64,000 nucleotides of DNA from Garcia nutans. Taxonomy: Eukaryota > Streptophyta > Magnoliopsida > Malpighiales > Euphorbiaceae. Location: NCBI GenBank assembly GCA_947685225.1, contig CANTUV010000004.1, positions 19,437,001 to 19,501,000 of the forward strand, written 5' to 3'. Below are positions 46,324 through 57,889 of the stretch, one piece after another (within the stretch, counting starts at the first letter, position 1; every line of letters starts with the position of its first letter). A program made the position numbers and the translations under genes. The notes under the pieces are model-generated. The model was given only the letters and a program-made list of their open reading frames with translations. It had not been told where the DNA came from and did not search any database.

Positions 46324-46939
46324 CACTACAAAAATATTCGGCATTTGCGACGGAAATCTGCGACGGACATGTTTCCGTCGCAAATTTGCTACGGATCTGC
46401 GACGGATTTGCGATGTAAAATTTTTCGCAAAATTCTCGGCGGGAGTAATCCCGCCAACTTTAGCGACGATTATTTGCGACGGACTGATTTTCGTCGCAGA
46501 TCTGCGACCGATTTGCAACGGATTTGCAACCAATTTCTCAAAATTCCTCTGACTCGTCCTTCCGTCGCAGATCCATATCAGATCCGTAGCAAATTTGCGA
46601 CGAAAACATGTCCGTCGCAGATTTCCGTCGCAGAATTCTGAATATTTTTATAGTGAAATTTGCGACGGCAATAGACGGTAGCAGATCTCCGTTGCAAATT
46701 GGTTTTTTTAGTGTTTTCTCTCGCGCCAAGTTTCCGCGCCAACTTTTGCGACGATTATTTGCGACGGAATGATTTTCGTCGCAGATCTGCGACGGATTTG
46801 CAACGGATTTGCGACCAATTTCTCAAAATTCCTCTGACTTGTCCTTCCGTCGCAAATCTGTCGCAGATCCGTAGCAAATTTGCGACGGAAACATGTCCGT
46901 CGCAGATTTCCATCGCAAATGCCGAATATTTTTGTAGTG
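46324..46939. repeat. CACTA right subterminal region with an internal inverted terminus
   Basis: At 46324 an inverted copy of the right end begins (CACTACAAAAATATTCGGCA). A weaker end-like TATTTTTATAGTG lies at 46643-46655. TGCGACGGA and TCCGTCGCA repeats fill the rest. It may be a short CACTA nested at the edge or a rearranged subterminus. No TSD fits the internal ends. Confidence 0.75.
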
Positions 46940-48420
46940 ACAGTAGCTTAATTCATCAAAGAAAAAAAAAATTCCAGAACCTTTAATTTAGTTTTTCCAA
47001 AGTTAAAAATACTATTTCGTTGCTTTGTTTTCCAAAAAAACTTACAATTGCTTACTTTTGTTTCATCAAAAGCTTAAAACCCTAATTTAACATGTTTCTT
47101 TTCAAAACCTTAAATTAAAATTCTTTTTCTTTTAAAAAGCCTTAAAAAACATCTTTTTTATTTATAAAAACTTTATTTCATTTGGTTTACTTTCATAAAA
47201 CCTCATAAAAGTATCAAATTGATTTTCAAATTCCAAAAGCTTCATGCATCACCGAGACCCTAATTTTAAAATACTAAACCCAAATTCAACTTCCAAAGCT
47301 AAAATAGTAAACTTTAACCCCTTTAAAACCTTAAACCCTAACATTTTCTAAAATTTAATCCTTTAAAACTTTAAAAACCATAAAACCACAAATATTTTAA
47401 TTTTACACAGTAAGCTTGAAATCATCATTTAAAACCACAAATCAAAAGTATTTTAAAGTGTCCAAAACCCTAGTTTCATCATTTCACCATTCAAACCTTA
47501 ATTTGTTTAATCAAAGTATCTTATCAACCTTTTAAAACATAAAATCCTTAATATATTTTAATTCTTTAAAAAGTCACAGTAGCTTAAATTCAAAAATCCA
47601 AAACCCTAAACATATGAAATAAAGGATCCTAAATGGAAAACAATAGCTATAATTTGGATTTTTATTTACCTAATTTAATTCCATATTTTAGTATGTTTTG
47701 ATTTATTTTATATGCTTTAATTTATTTAAGTTCAATGCTTGGTTTATTTTATTTATCATGGATGGATGTTTACTTTCTATTGATATTTAATACCTTTGAT
47801 GAATAATTTATTTATGATGAATGAGTATTTACTTTTATCAATTTATTTAGATTTCCAAATGTTGTAAGAGGTATGTTTCCACTTGGTGGGTACCTCATTA
47901 GTTAAATATCATGTAATTTAATTTGCTTTTCTATTTTAGAACCTATGTAAAGAACGTGTTTCTACCTTTCGGTGGGTGTCCTATTTAGGCATGTGATGTA
48001 AGGACATGTTTCCATCTTCGGATGGGTGTCCATTTATTTGTTTTGCTTGGACCTTGCTTTGATTTTAATATATTGATGCTTTCTTTTAATTATTGTGTGT
48101 AATATAGATAATGTTGTTATATTTAAGAATTTTATAGTATTAAGACCTGTAAAGGAGGCCGGTTCCAATGAACCGGGTGTTATGGGGGTGCTGGGCCATT
48201 TCTCACCTTCCCCACACGTACCCAACTTTCCGAACCCATTAAGGGGTTGGGGATTCCTTAGGAATCGAGTTATCCACCCCTTTCTTTTCCCTGGCCCGTC
48301 TGGGTGGCGACTCCATTTTCTCCGGACTTAGGTCTGTGTTCTCTAAGGCCCCGAGCCTAAACAGTGCCGAAGTCGCAAGAACCATTCCACCGGGAGTGGG
48401 GGCGAAAATTCCCACTCACA

Positions 48421-49281
48421 CCATTGAAGAGGGCTCGAGTTCTTCATCATACATCAAAGTGGAGCTAGGAGGAAGACTAGTAATCCTACTCTTGGCATCT
48501 ATAAGGGGTTTTTCTATTCTCTCTTTTAATTCATTTCAATATTGTTTTTGTTGTATTAAGAGAATTGATATTGCAATGAACAATTTGTATTTGATTTATA
48601 TTGAGTTGAATGAATGTTTTAAATTGATGATGTTGAGCTAAATACCCATGTCTAGGGTTTGTAGTATATTTGATTGAATGCTTTGATTTGATATTTCCAT
48701 TGATGTACCTTGTTGTCGGTTGATTGCATTGGATTGTATGCTAGGTTGATAGATTAGCTACCTATTGATCTCTAGATATTGAATGAAGGACTGAGAGGTG
48801 AAGTTGGATATCAGAATTATGCAATTGACTACCCTAAGAATGAATTAGAAATATAAGTTCTAGGGTTCATTAATTTGCAAATGTAAAACAATTGGTTATT
48901 GTTGATTCATGAATGTGAAAACTAATGAATTGGTAATTGACTAATTAAAGTTAAGAAACAAATTAATTACAAGGTTAAGTTAATGGATAATATGAGAATT
49001 AAGCTTTGATTGAATGGACCTATAATCCTGGGCACCTTCCCAAGAATCGATTTGATCTTGTACAACCATCACACACATTAACCCTTACACTCATTACTCT
49101 TTGGTTTAAATTACTCCTGCACCATTCCAAACAACAAACTCTCATTTTTAAATTAGTTGTCAATCAAGCAATTACGAACTTCACCTTCCTTGTGAGACGA
49201 CCTTGGGGCGATCACCTTTGCTACAATTACCTCGTATACTTGCGAGTGACGCTTGTAGTAGTACTTAATTTGAGCGCAACA
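48421..49281 (+). mobile_element. Athila 3' LTR, second part
   Basis: It continues the LTR interrupted at 14171. It ends CTTAATTTGAGCGCAACA like the other Athila LTRs here. Its last 100 bp (GAGACGACCTTGGGGCGATC) are the inverse of 16900-16980 in the solo LTR. At 49282 copia coding sequence begins directly. Confidence 0.85.
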
Positions 49282-51925
49282 GACATGCTAGTATGGATCA
49301 TTTACAATTGGCATTAGTAAAGAAGAACTAGTTGATGGTTTTCCCAAAGTTAAATTTGACAAAGATAGAACATGTCAATCTTGTCAATTTGGTAAGCAAC
49401 ATAAAAGTTTGTTTAAATCTAAAAATGTTATAAGTACATCTAGACCCTTAAATCTTATTCACTTGGATTTGTTTGGACCAAATAGAGTTGCTGGCCTAGG
49501 TGGCAAATCATATGCATTTGTACTTATTGATGACTACTCAAGTTTTACATCGGTAAATTTCTTAGCTCAAAAGAATGAAGCTTTTAATCATTTTAAAGCA
49601 TTTTCAAAAAGAGTTTAAAATGTAAAAGGCTATGTGATCACATCTATTAGAAGTAATCAAGGCAAAGAATTTGAAAATGAGAATTTTGAAAACTTTTACA
49701 ATGAATTTTGTATTTCACATAACGTTTTGACTCCTAGAACACCACAAAAAAATGGTGTGGTTGAAATCAAAAATAGAACTTTTGTTGAAATGGCTAGGAC
49801 AATGCTCAATGAGTATGACTTACCATCTTACTTTTAGGCAGAAGCCATTAATATTTCTTGTTATATTTCAAATCGTGTTTACAAAAGGCCATTGATAAAC
49901 AAAACTTCTTATGAGCTATGGAATGGAAGAATACCTAAAATTTCATACCTTAGAGTATTTGGATGCAAATGCTTTATATTGAATACCAAGGATAATCTTG
50001 GAAAATTCTCATCCAAATCGGATGAAGGCATATTTTTAGGATATTCATCATTTAGCAAAGCATATAGAGTATTTAACAAAAGAACTCTAGTAGTTGAAGA
50101 ATCAATGCATGTTGTTTTTGATGAATCCTCTAGACTTGATCAAAGGAAAGGTAGAAAAGGTAGTGCTCTTGATGATTTTGTACATACATTTGAACAAAAA
50201 GAAATAATTGGTGCTTCAAAGAACAATCATGATGAACATGAAGAGGAGACTCAAGCGCTACCTAAGGATTGGGAATACAAGAAGGATCATCCAAAAGAAC
50301 TCATCATTAGTGAAACATCAAAAGGAGTAACTACTAGATCCAAATTTAAACACTTAGATATTAATTTTGTTTTTGTTTCTCAAATTGAGCTAAGAACCAT
50401 TGATGAGGATCTTAGTGATGAAAATTGGGTGATTGCTATACAAGATGAACTTAACCAATTTGAGAGAAATAATGTGTGGAAACTTGTTCCTAGACCTAAA
50501 GACCATCCAATTGTAGGATGTAAATGGGTGTATAGGAATAAGCTTGATGAAAATGGTCTCATTACTAGAAATAAAGCTAGATTGGTAGCCAAAAGGTATA
50601 ACCAAGAGGAAGGCATAGACTATGATGAGACATTTGCCCCCATTATGAGATTAGAAGCTATTAGGATACTACTTGCATTTGCATGTCACATGAATTTTAA
50701 ACTTTTTTAAGTAGATGTTAAAAGTGCATTTCTAAATGGGTTTATTAATGAGGAAGTTTATGTTGAACAACCTCTCGATTTTGAAGATTATAAACTTCCA
50801 AATCATGTTTTTAAACTTACCAAAGCACTATATGGATTAAAACAAGATCCGAGATCTTGGTATGGTAGACTTTGTGCATATTTGCTTAAAAATGGTTTTT
50901 CAAAAGGAAAAGTTGACACAACCCTTTTTGTTAAAAAGTATAAGCATAGCATAACATTTTGATTGTGCAAATTTATGTTGATGACATTATATTTGGTGTA
51001 CTATTGAATCTTTGTGCAAGGAATTTGCTTCTTGTATGAATAGAGAGTTTGAAATGAGCATGATGTGTGAACTCAAATTATTCCTTGGACTACAAATCAA
51101 GTAATGCAAAGATAAGATCTTCATCAACCAATCCAAGTACACGAAGGAACTCCTCAAGAAATTTGAAATGGATGGTTGTAAGACTAGCAAGACTCCTATG
51201 AGCACATCCATGAAACTTGACAAAGATGAAAATGGTAAGGTAGTAGATGAGAAGAAATATCGGGGTATTATCAGATCTCTACTTTACTTAACCGCATCTA
51301 GACTTGATATAATGTATAGTGTATGTTTATGTGCTAGATTCCAATCATGTCCTAAAGAAACATTTGAATGCCACTAAAAGAAATTTGAAATACATGAATG
51401 GTGCATTGCATTTAGGACTTTGGTATCCTAGAAATACATCATTTGGCATTTTAGGCTTTTCGGATGCCGATTATGCCGGTAGTCTTTTAGATAGAAAGAG
51501 CACGACCGAGGCATGTCATTTTCTTAGTGATTTTCTAGTTTTTTGGTTTAGCAAGAAATAAGTGTCAGTTGCCTTATCCATCGCGGAAGCTGAATATGTT
51601 GCTGCTTATTTTTGTTGTACTCAAGTTCTTTGGATGAAACAACAATTGCTTGATTATGGAAAAACTTTTAAACACATTTCCATTAAATGTGATAACACAA
51701 GTCCCATAAATCTATCTAAAAATCCAATTCAACATTCTAGGTAAAAACATGTAGATATTAGGCAGCATTTCTGAAGAGACAATGTCCAAAACCAAAATGT
51801 TGTCTTAGAGTTCATTAATACACAAAACCAACTTGTTGTCATATTCACAAAACCCTTAAATGAAGAAAGATTGAACTTCATAAAGCAACATTTAGGAATG
51901 ACAGATGGAAGCACCATATCATAGG
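49282..51925 (+). pseudogene. pol: SIRE-like copia pol: integrase, RT, RNase H
   Basis: It starts within the pre-integrase HASMDHL motif. Integrase has CQSCQFGKQ, HLDLFGP, VLIDDYS (49527) and the region ending PQKNGVVE (49745). RT has WKLVPRPKDHPIVGCKWVY (50478), KARLVAKRY, FAPIMRLEAIR, VKSAFLNG, LYGLKQ and an interrupted YVDDIIFG (50972). RNase H has FSDADYAGSLLDRKST (51460) and the SIAEAEYVA block (51575). Stops at 49618, 49838, 50708, 50960, 51104 and 51559 and frameshifts make it dead. Confidence 0.9.
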
Positions 51926-52477
51926 CTTAGAATTGCTTGAAAACCTACATTACTTGATCCAAATTTCCCATTAATATCTATTTTAATAAAACATTTGTAT
52001 CTTTAACTAAAAACATTCTTTTCTTCCAAAAATTTTGATTATTTCCAGATCAGACCAACTATAAGTTTGACCATACTTATTTGAAAATTCTTGATTTAAA
52101 TTTTTTGTAAAAGTATGACCATACTTTTCATAGGTATGACTGGAATTTTAAAAAAATTTTTGACCGTTGTGCCTAAAACCAATATCCCATTCGGTCCTTA
52201 TATAGTACGACCAGTATTTTCAAAATTTTCAAATTTCACCACCGAAATTTTTGAAGTCTGACTGAACTTTCACTCTGAAATCAAAAATTTCTAGCCGTTG
52301 GAACTCAATCAAAAAGTGCAAATATTGTCTCCAACAACTATAAACGGCTATTTTTCATCTTAAACACTAAAATACCCCATAATATCAGTATTTACTTCTT
52401 TTTATCAAATTCTAAACATTTAAACACTAAAAGTACTCAAACTCTCTTAAAATTAACTCTCTTATTCATCAAACTCA
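51926..52477 (+). other. Noncoding spacer between copia pol and the extra ORF
   Basis: AT-rich sequence containing several diverged GACCATACTT/GACCGTT-like motifs (52030-52160). No gene recognised. Confidence 0.5.
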
Positions 52478-53526
52478 TGGCTTCTAAATTACACAAGAAA
52501 AAGGATTCAAGAGCTGAGAAAGGGAAGGGTGTCGCTGCCCCTTCTCAATAAGAAGAGCCTCCTAGATGAAGCCACAAGATAAGATTTAGAGATGAGGAAG
52601 AAAGGTAAAGGTATGCCATTCTTAAAGACAAACCCGTAGAACCAAAACCATCTCTTCTCTACCCTCACTCTAGAGTTCTTAGGTACTGAAAATGACATTA
52701 GGGGTTATCTTAGAACCTTAGGATGGAAAAAGTTTATTTTCTTAGAAACTGATGACCTTGGTTGGGAGAGCTTGACTAAAGAGTTTCTCACAACTTTGGC
52801 TGTTAGTAAGAAAAGCACTAACCCCTTAGGCTATTATGGGATATCTTTTAGGTTATTCAATTAAGAGTCTGGCCTCACTCTTAAAGATTTTTCATCCATT
52901 TGGGGATTCAATTTAGAAGGCATTTCTCATATCACAAACACTATCCCTACTATGGATTTTGGATAGAAATTTCCATCGAAACTACTCTTCATAAATAATC
53001 CAATGCTAAAAACCTTAGGACTCTCACCTATTGGATGTTGCATAGAATTATCACTTACACTATTAGTGCTAGGGGTGAGAGCAATAAGAAAGTTATCCAA
53101 AAAGATCTACTCTTTCTTTTTTACTTGATTAGAGGTCAACCAATCCAAACCGGAAAATTCTTCATTGGCACTTTCCTACACATTAGGAAAACAAAATTAG
53201 GGCTTATTCTTCTCTCTTCACAAGTTACACAAATAGCCAAATATGTTGGTGCACTTAGACTAAAAAACAAAGAAACACTCTCTAAAGTGCTTTGGGATTG
53301 CCATTCAAACCATCCAAGAAGCTTTGGGATTGCCAAAGTGCTTTAAAGATGAACCAAGCTTATTCCCCTCTATCCATAGCTCCTATCCTCAAGAAGAAGA
53401 AGGAGAAGCTGCTGTCTCTCAACCAAGGGAAGAAGAGGAATGAAAAAATGGAGAAGAGGAAGGGAAGAAGAAAAAGAGAGAGATGAAAAAGAAGGAGAGG
53501 ATGAAGAAAGTGACAATGATGTTTAG
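52478..53526 (+). pseudogene. Extra (envelope-like position) ORF of the copia element, ATHILA ORF-1-like
   Basis: It starts at ATG 52478 (MASKLHKKKDSRAEKGKG, basic). It continues across several stops with ENDIRGYLRTLGWKKFIFLE, a stretch YGISFRLFN then LTLKDFSSIWGF, and ends in a Glu/Lys-rich tail. The GISFRLFN..LTL..F..IWGF pattern is that of the ATHILA ORF-1/putative plant transposon protein families. In SIRE elements an extra ORF occupies this place. No signal peptide or membrane segment is convincing. The role is unknown. Confidence 0.6.
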
Positions 53527-53862
53527 GCTTTAGTTTCTTAATTGTTTGTTATTTCATTGTACTTATGTTTGTTTAGTGTTTTTCAATATTGCTTTTGATT
53601 TATAATCAATGAAATTACATTTGCATTCAATAAAAATTTGCTTTTGCATGTTTCTTTTTACCTTTGTCAAAAGGGGAGAAACTCACTTGCAATTGAATAA
53701 AATTATTACAATTGAATTGGCAAATTAAATAATGACATTGAAAAAAAAATCAATTCAAATGAAGCATTCATTAAGGGGGAGCATAATTACACTTAAACAC
53801 ATCTTTGGACACTTTTGACACTTAAAATTCAATTTAATTGCTAAAGTCAAAAAGGTGGAGAT
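53527..53862 (+). other. Copia 3' untranslated region and polypurine tract
   Basis: AT-rich noncoding sequence. It contains AAAAGGGGAGAAA (53671), AAGGGGGAGCA (53773) and AAAAAGGTGGAGAT right at the LTR border (53849-53862), which is the likely polypurine tract. Confidence 0.7.
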
Positions 53863-53974
53863 TGTTAGCCACACCCTCCTATTTTTGATCTTAGGAAATT
53901 AAATTGAATTAAACTAACACATGTATCAAGTTACATTTGCAATAAGTTATTTGTTTAAAGAATCCTTAAAAAGT

Positions 53975-54510
53975 TTGATCAGACCACTGAGAAGCCTGAC
54001 CGAACCATTCATGTCCAAATGGGCCAAAAGACACAGAAGGTTTCACGGTGAAGAATACTCCCAAAATCTTACAATACCACATCAAGTCCGACCGGACCAT
54101 TTAGCATTCTGACCGGACTATTGGATGAGAAAGGAAGCAAAACACACAGAAGGTTTCAAGGTCAGAAGTACTCTCACTTTCTCAGAGTGCCACATAATTT
54201 TGACCAAACCTCATGGAATTTTGATTGGACCATTAAAGCAAATTTTCTCCAAATTATCCAGTTGAGTTCCTGACTAAGTGTACACCCAAAAATTGAATGG
54301 ACCAAGTATAGTTTGACCAGACCTAGTGCAAGTTTGATCGGCCTATTTAAAAATTACTCAAGTTAGAAGCCGTTGCATCTCCAATAAATAAGTGGAAGCC
54401 ACGTGGACCAACCATTGAAAGAGTATTAAGCAGAATTTCAAATATTCTGACAAGTCCATGGAGTATTTCGACTAGCATTATGTAATACCGACCAGACCAA
54501 GGTAAGTCCA
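53975..54510. repeat. GACCGGACC/GACCAGACC motif cluster in the copia U3
   Basis: At least six dispersed copies of GACC-(G/A/T)-GACC or close variants, often in pairs separated by 15-20 bp (for example CCGACCGGACCA and CTGACCGGACTA near 54090-54120). It is the copia counterpart of the palindrome clusters in the gypsy LTRs. Confidence 0.6.
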
Positions 54511-54602
54511 ACCATGAAATTGCTATAGCAAAGAAATTAATGAAAGACAAGAATCAAACATGTTGGTCCCAACCTCAAACGGCTATTTCATGGATTGAAG
54601 GC

Positions 54603-54610
54603 TATAAAAA
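54603..54610 (+). promoter_or_regulatory. TATA box of the copia LTR
   Basis: TATAAAAA about 740 bp into the LTR, after the U3 motif cluster. Confidence 0.6.
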
Positions 54611-54897
54611 TAAGAAGTAACTTCATTTTTATGTAACATTGTGATTGTAATAGCCTACTTTAACATCTTTCTTTTCTTTGCATCAAAATCTCATTTTATA
54701 TTGATTGAGTGTTGGGTGTGAGCATTAAACACCATCTTAACTTTGAGTGTGAGCTTGGAAATACTTAGGTTGTGAGAGTGAGCTTGGAAAAACTCTTCTA
54801 AGGGTTGTGAGGATTGATCTCAAACCATTGTACTAGTTTGGTGTGAGCTAGAGAAAACACCAAGTTAGAGTTAAGCTTGTAAAAATTCAAAGCTAGT

Positions 54898-57195
54898 TGT
54901 GAGTAGGGATTTTTGCCTCCACTCCCGGTGGAATAGTTCCTGCGACTTCGGCACTGTTTAGGCTCGGGGCCTTAGAGAACATGGACCTAAGTCTGGAGAA
55001 AATGGAGTTGCCACCCGAACAGGCCGAAAAAAAGAAAGGGGTTGATGACTCTATTCCTAAGGAATCCCCAACCCCCTAATAGGTTCGGAAAGTTGGGTAC
55101 GTGTGGGGAAGGTGAGAAATGGCCCAGCACCCCCACAATGCTCGGTTCATTAGAACCGGCCTCCTTTACAGGTCTTAATATTATAAAATTCTTAAATATA
55201 ACAACATTATCCATATTAAACACAATAATTAAAAGAAAGCATCAATATATTAAAATCAAAGCAAGGTATAAGCAAAATAAATGGACACCCATCCGAAGAT
55301 GGAAACATGTCCTTACATCACATGCCTAAATAGGACACCCACCGAAAGGTAGAAACATGCCTTTACATAGGTTATAAAATAGAAAAGCAATTTAAATTAT
55401 ATGATATTTAACTAATGAGATTCCTACCAAGTGGAAACATACCTCTTACAACATTTGGAAATGTAAATAAATTGATAAAAGTAAATAATCATTCATCAAA
55501 GGTATTAAACATCAATAAAAAGTAAACATTCATCCATGATAAATTAAATAAACCAAGTATTGAACTTAAATAAATTAAAGCATATAAAATAAATCAAAGC
55601 ATAATCAAATATGGAATTGAGTAAGGCAAATAAAAAATCCAAATTATAGCTACTGTTTCCATTTTGGGTTCTTTATTTTATGTATTTAGGGTTTGGAATT
55701 TATAGAATTAGGCTACTGTGACTTTAAGAGAATTAAAATAGATTGAAGTTTTATGTTTTAAAAGGTTGGTAAGGGTCTTTGATTAACCAAACTAGGGTTT
55801 ATTATGCAAAATCATGAAACTAGAATATGGACTCTTTAGAATACTTTTGATTTGTGGTTTACGGTTACTCTTCAAATTATGGTTTCAAGCATACTGTGTA
55901 AAATTAAATATTTGTGTTTATATGGTTTTTAATGTTTTAAAGGATTATGGTTTAGAAAAAAATTAAAGTTTAAGATTTTAAGGAGGTTAGGGTTTACTAT
56001 TTTAGGTTTTGGAGTTGAATTAGGGTTTTAGGATTTTTGAGTTTAGGGTTTCGGGCAATGAATTTTATTTTAGGATTTGGAAAGACAATTGACAATTTCA
56101 TGAAGTTTTATGAATTTAAACAAAAGATTTAAAGTTTATAAGAACAAAAAAGATATTTTTAAGTCTTTTGGAAGGAAGCAGAACACAATTTTGGGTTTTG
56201 ATAATTTGGGATGCAAATCTTGGTTTTGGGGTTTTGAAGAAATAAAACTAATATCTTTAATCTTTTGGAAAAATAGAGCAATGGTTTAAGATTTTCATAC
56301 TTTGAACAAAGGGAATTAAGGCTCTGGGATTTTAAATTTTGAAAGATCCAATTATATAATCTAAACTACTGTGAAAAGCAAAAAAAAGAATTTAATACAT
56401 ACCTCCTTTTGATGGTTCCTCCAAAAATCATTTTTCTTGGATGAACAAAAACAAAGGCAAGCTTTTCTGCCTTTGAATTGCCTTGAATTGTTTTTTAGCT
56501 CTCTCAAAAAAATTGAATTGAATTACTGCTTTCCTAATTAGTTTCAGATCAAAATTTATTACTCTTTCTTCTCGGATTTCTTCCTCTCCTTCTGCCTCCT
56601 CTTTTGTGTTGTAATTATACTTATTATAGAAGTTTTTTGTGGTTTTCTCCTAGTTGCTCATGGCATACATTATTTATTAAAAAAAGGAAACCAAAATCTA
56701 ATTGCATTAGATTTCAAAAAATTTGAGTCGAAAAATTTTGCTGGCGAAAAAAAACTACTGCGGAAAAATTGCGTTGGCAAAAAAAATTGCCTCAGGAAAA
56801 TTTACACTGACAAAAAAGCTGCCGCAGCTGCGGGCGAAACAGGCCTGCGGGCCATTTCGCCCGCAGGAAATTCCTGCAGGCGAAATGGCCTGGGCCATTT
56901 CACCCGCAGAAAAACTCTACGGGCGAAATGACCTGGGCCATTTAGCCCGCAGGAAACTCCTGAGGGCGAAATGCCCACGGGCTTGCTGACTTTCGGTGAC
57001 GATTTTTTCGTCGCCGATTTTTCCATCGTCGATTTTTATTTTTATTTTTATTTTTTAATTTTTATTAATAAAAATTTGATACTAAAGCAAAAATTATTTA
57101 ATTAAGATAACAAAAATTATTTTGGACCAATTAAAATATATTAGACAACACAAAAATATATTGGACCGGACTGGGTCAAAAATTAAGGGTCTACA
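54898..57195 (-). mobile_element. Tat-C 3' LTR, complete
   Basis: A 2298-bp LTR. On the minus strand it starts TGTAGACCCTTAATTTTTG and ends CCCTACTCACA. It is the only uninterrupted LTR of the family here and defines the ends. The U3 (56730-57030) has GGGCGAAATGGCC-type repeats. No gene. Confidence 0.92.
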
Positions 57196-57208
57196 GTTTG
57201 CCCCCTGC
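57196..57208 (-). other. Tat-C polypurine tract
   Basis: The minus strand reads GCAGGGGGCAAAC immediately before the LTR start TGTAGACC. Confidence 0.8.
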
Positions 57209-57279
57209 TTGAATGATCTGAAACTTTAGTGAAAGAGAGTGAAAAGCAACAAGACTTAAATTTTTGAGATGGTGGAGGT

Positions 57280-57775
57280 TTTGGGTTCTGACCCGGTTCG
57301 AGTTCTGGACTCAAAGATAATTGTAGATTATGGACCTAAGAAAAATTTGGGTTCTGGACCCGATCTAAGTTATGGGACTTAGAAATAAATTATAGGTTCT
57401 GGACCTAAGAAAAATTTGAGTTCTGGACCCGAGCTAAGTTCTGGACTTAGGAAAGATTCTAGGTTCTGGACCTAAGGAAAATTTGGGTTCTGGACCCGAG
57501 CTAAGTTCTAGACTTATGAAAAATTCTAGGTTTTGGACCTAAGGAAAATTTGGGTTCTGGACCTGAGCTAAGTTATGGATTTAGAAATAAATTCTAGGTT
57601 CTGGATCTAAGGAAAATTTGGGTTCTGGACCCGGTTCGAGTTCTGGACTCAAGGATAATTCTAGGTTCTGGACCTAAGAAAAATTTGGGTTCTGGATCCT
57701 GTTCGAGTTCTGGACTCAAGGATAATTCTAGGTTCTGGACCTAAGGAAACTTTGGGTTCTGGACCCGAGCTAGTA
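57280..57775. repeat. Hairpin array type 1 (TCTGG core), Tat-C
   Basis: About 20 units with TCTGG between paired arms GGGT/ACCC, TAGGT/ACCTA, GAGT/ACTC or AAGT/ACTT. It is the complement of the array at 41803-42225. It lies between the polypurine tract and the antisense promoter. Confidence 0.88.
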
Positions 57776-57889
57776 ATTTTTTATTTCAAAAAGTTTGGCT
57801 AATTTTTATGCATATGTCTTCTTATTTCCCTTGGGTGTAAAAATATTTATATACCTACAATTATTTGAATAATTAAAGTGAATAAATGA

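Larger units (their letters stand above)
43113..46939. mobile_element. Non-autonomous CACTA transposon carrying host gene fragments
   Basis: It starts CACTACAAAAAAACACG and ends ATTTTTGTAGTG, flanked by the 3-bp duplication ACA (43110-43112 and 46940-46942). The uninterrupted LTR at 14500 reads through this point. Subterminal arrays of TCCGTCGCAGAT-type repeats on both sides (43125-43510 and 46324-46935) are typical of CACTA elements. No transposase was recognised. The middle holds pieces of two plant genes. Confidence 0.92.
14172..48420 (+). mobile_element. Tat-X: Ty3/gypsy Tat-lineage element with an antisense gene cassette, four nested insertions
   Basis: Order: truncated 5' LTR (14172-15977), PBS, gag, protease, RT, RNase H, aRNH, integrase (ends 28455), hairpin array, antisense DUF7745-like gene, antisense PMD gene, palindrome array, hairpin array, PPT, 3' LTR (42312-48420). 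Four insertions add about 17 kb. Without them the element is about 17 kb. Both LTRs end in CTCACA and the 3' LTR start TATAGACCC is TGTAGACCC in Tat-C. The expected TSD cannot be checked because the first ~470 bp of the 5' LTR are missing. Pol is full of stops. Confidence 0.9.
42312..48420 (+). mobile_element. Tat-X 3' LTR, split by a CACTA transposon
   Basis: It runs from TATAGACCCTTAA (TG mutated to TA) to CCCACTCACA. Without the 3827-bp insert and its 3-bp duplication it is 2279 bp, against 2298 bp for the Tat-C LTR. A TATA box lies at 42870. The U3 carries a GC-rich region at 42495-42780 with GGGCGAAATGGCC-type and CAGCNNAATTTTT repeats, also seen in Tat-C (56730-57030). Confidence 0.9.
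49282..54897 (+). mobile_element. Ty1/copia SIRE-like element, 5' part missing from the window
   Basis: It holds decayed integrase, RT and RNase H in copia order, an additional ORF, a purine tract and the start of the 3' LTR at 53863. The Athila element is inserted at its left edge (in the GAG-pre-integrase region) and Tat-C in its 3' LTR. An extra ORF after pol and long size are features of the SIRE/Maximus lineage. Confidence 0.8.
53863..54897 (+). mobile_element. SIRE-like copia 3' LTR, cut by Tat-C
   Basis: It starts TGTTAGCCACACC after the purine tract. A TATA box lies at 54603-54610 (TATAAAAA). Upstream, 53975-54510 carries loose GACCGGACC-type palindromes. The LTR is interrupted at 54898 where Tat-C begins, so its end is outside the window. 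Confidence 0.8.

Noticed and set aside
46312..46986. Frames rich in Arg, Ser and Gln across the CACTA ends (also 43257-43508)
   Set aside because: They are translations of TCCGTCGCAGAT repeats.
50972..51000. The copia RT active site as functional
   Set aside because: The YVDDIIFG coding stretch is present but stops and a frameshift immediately upstream and downstream break the frame.
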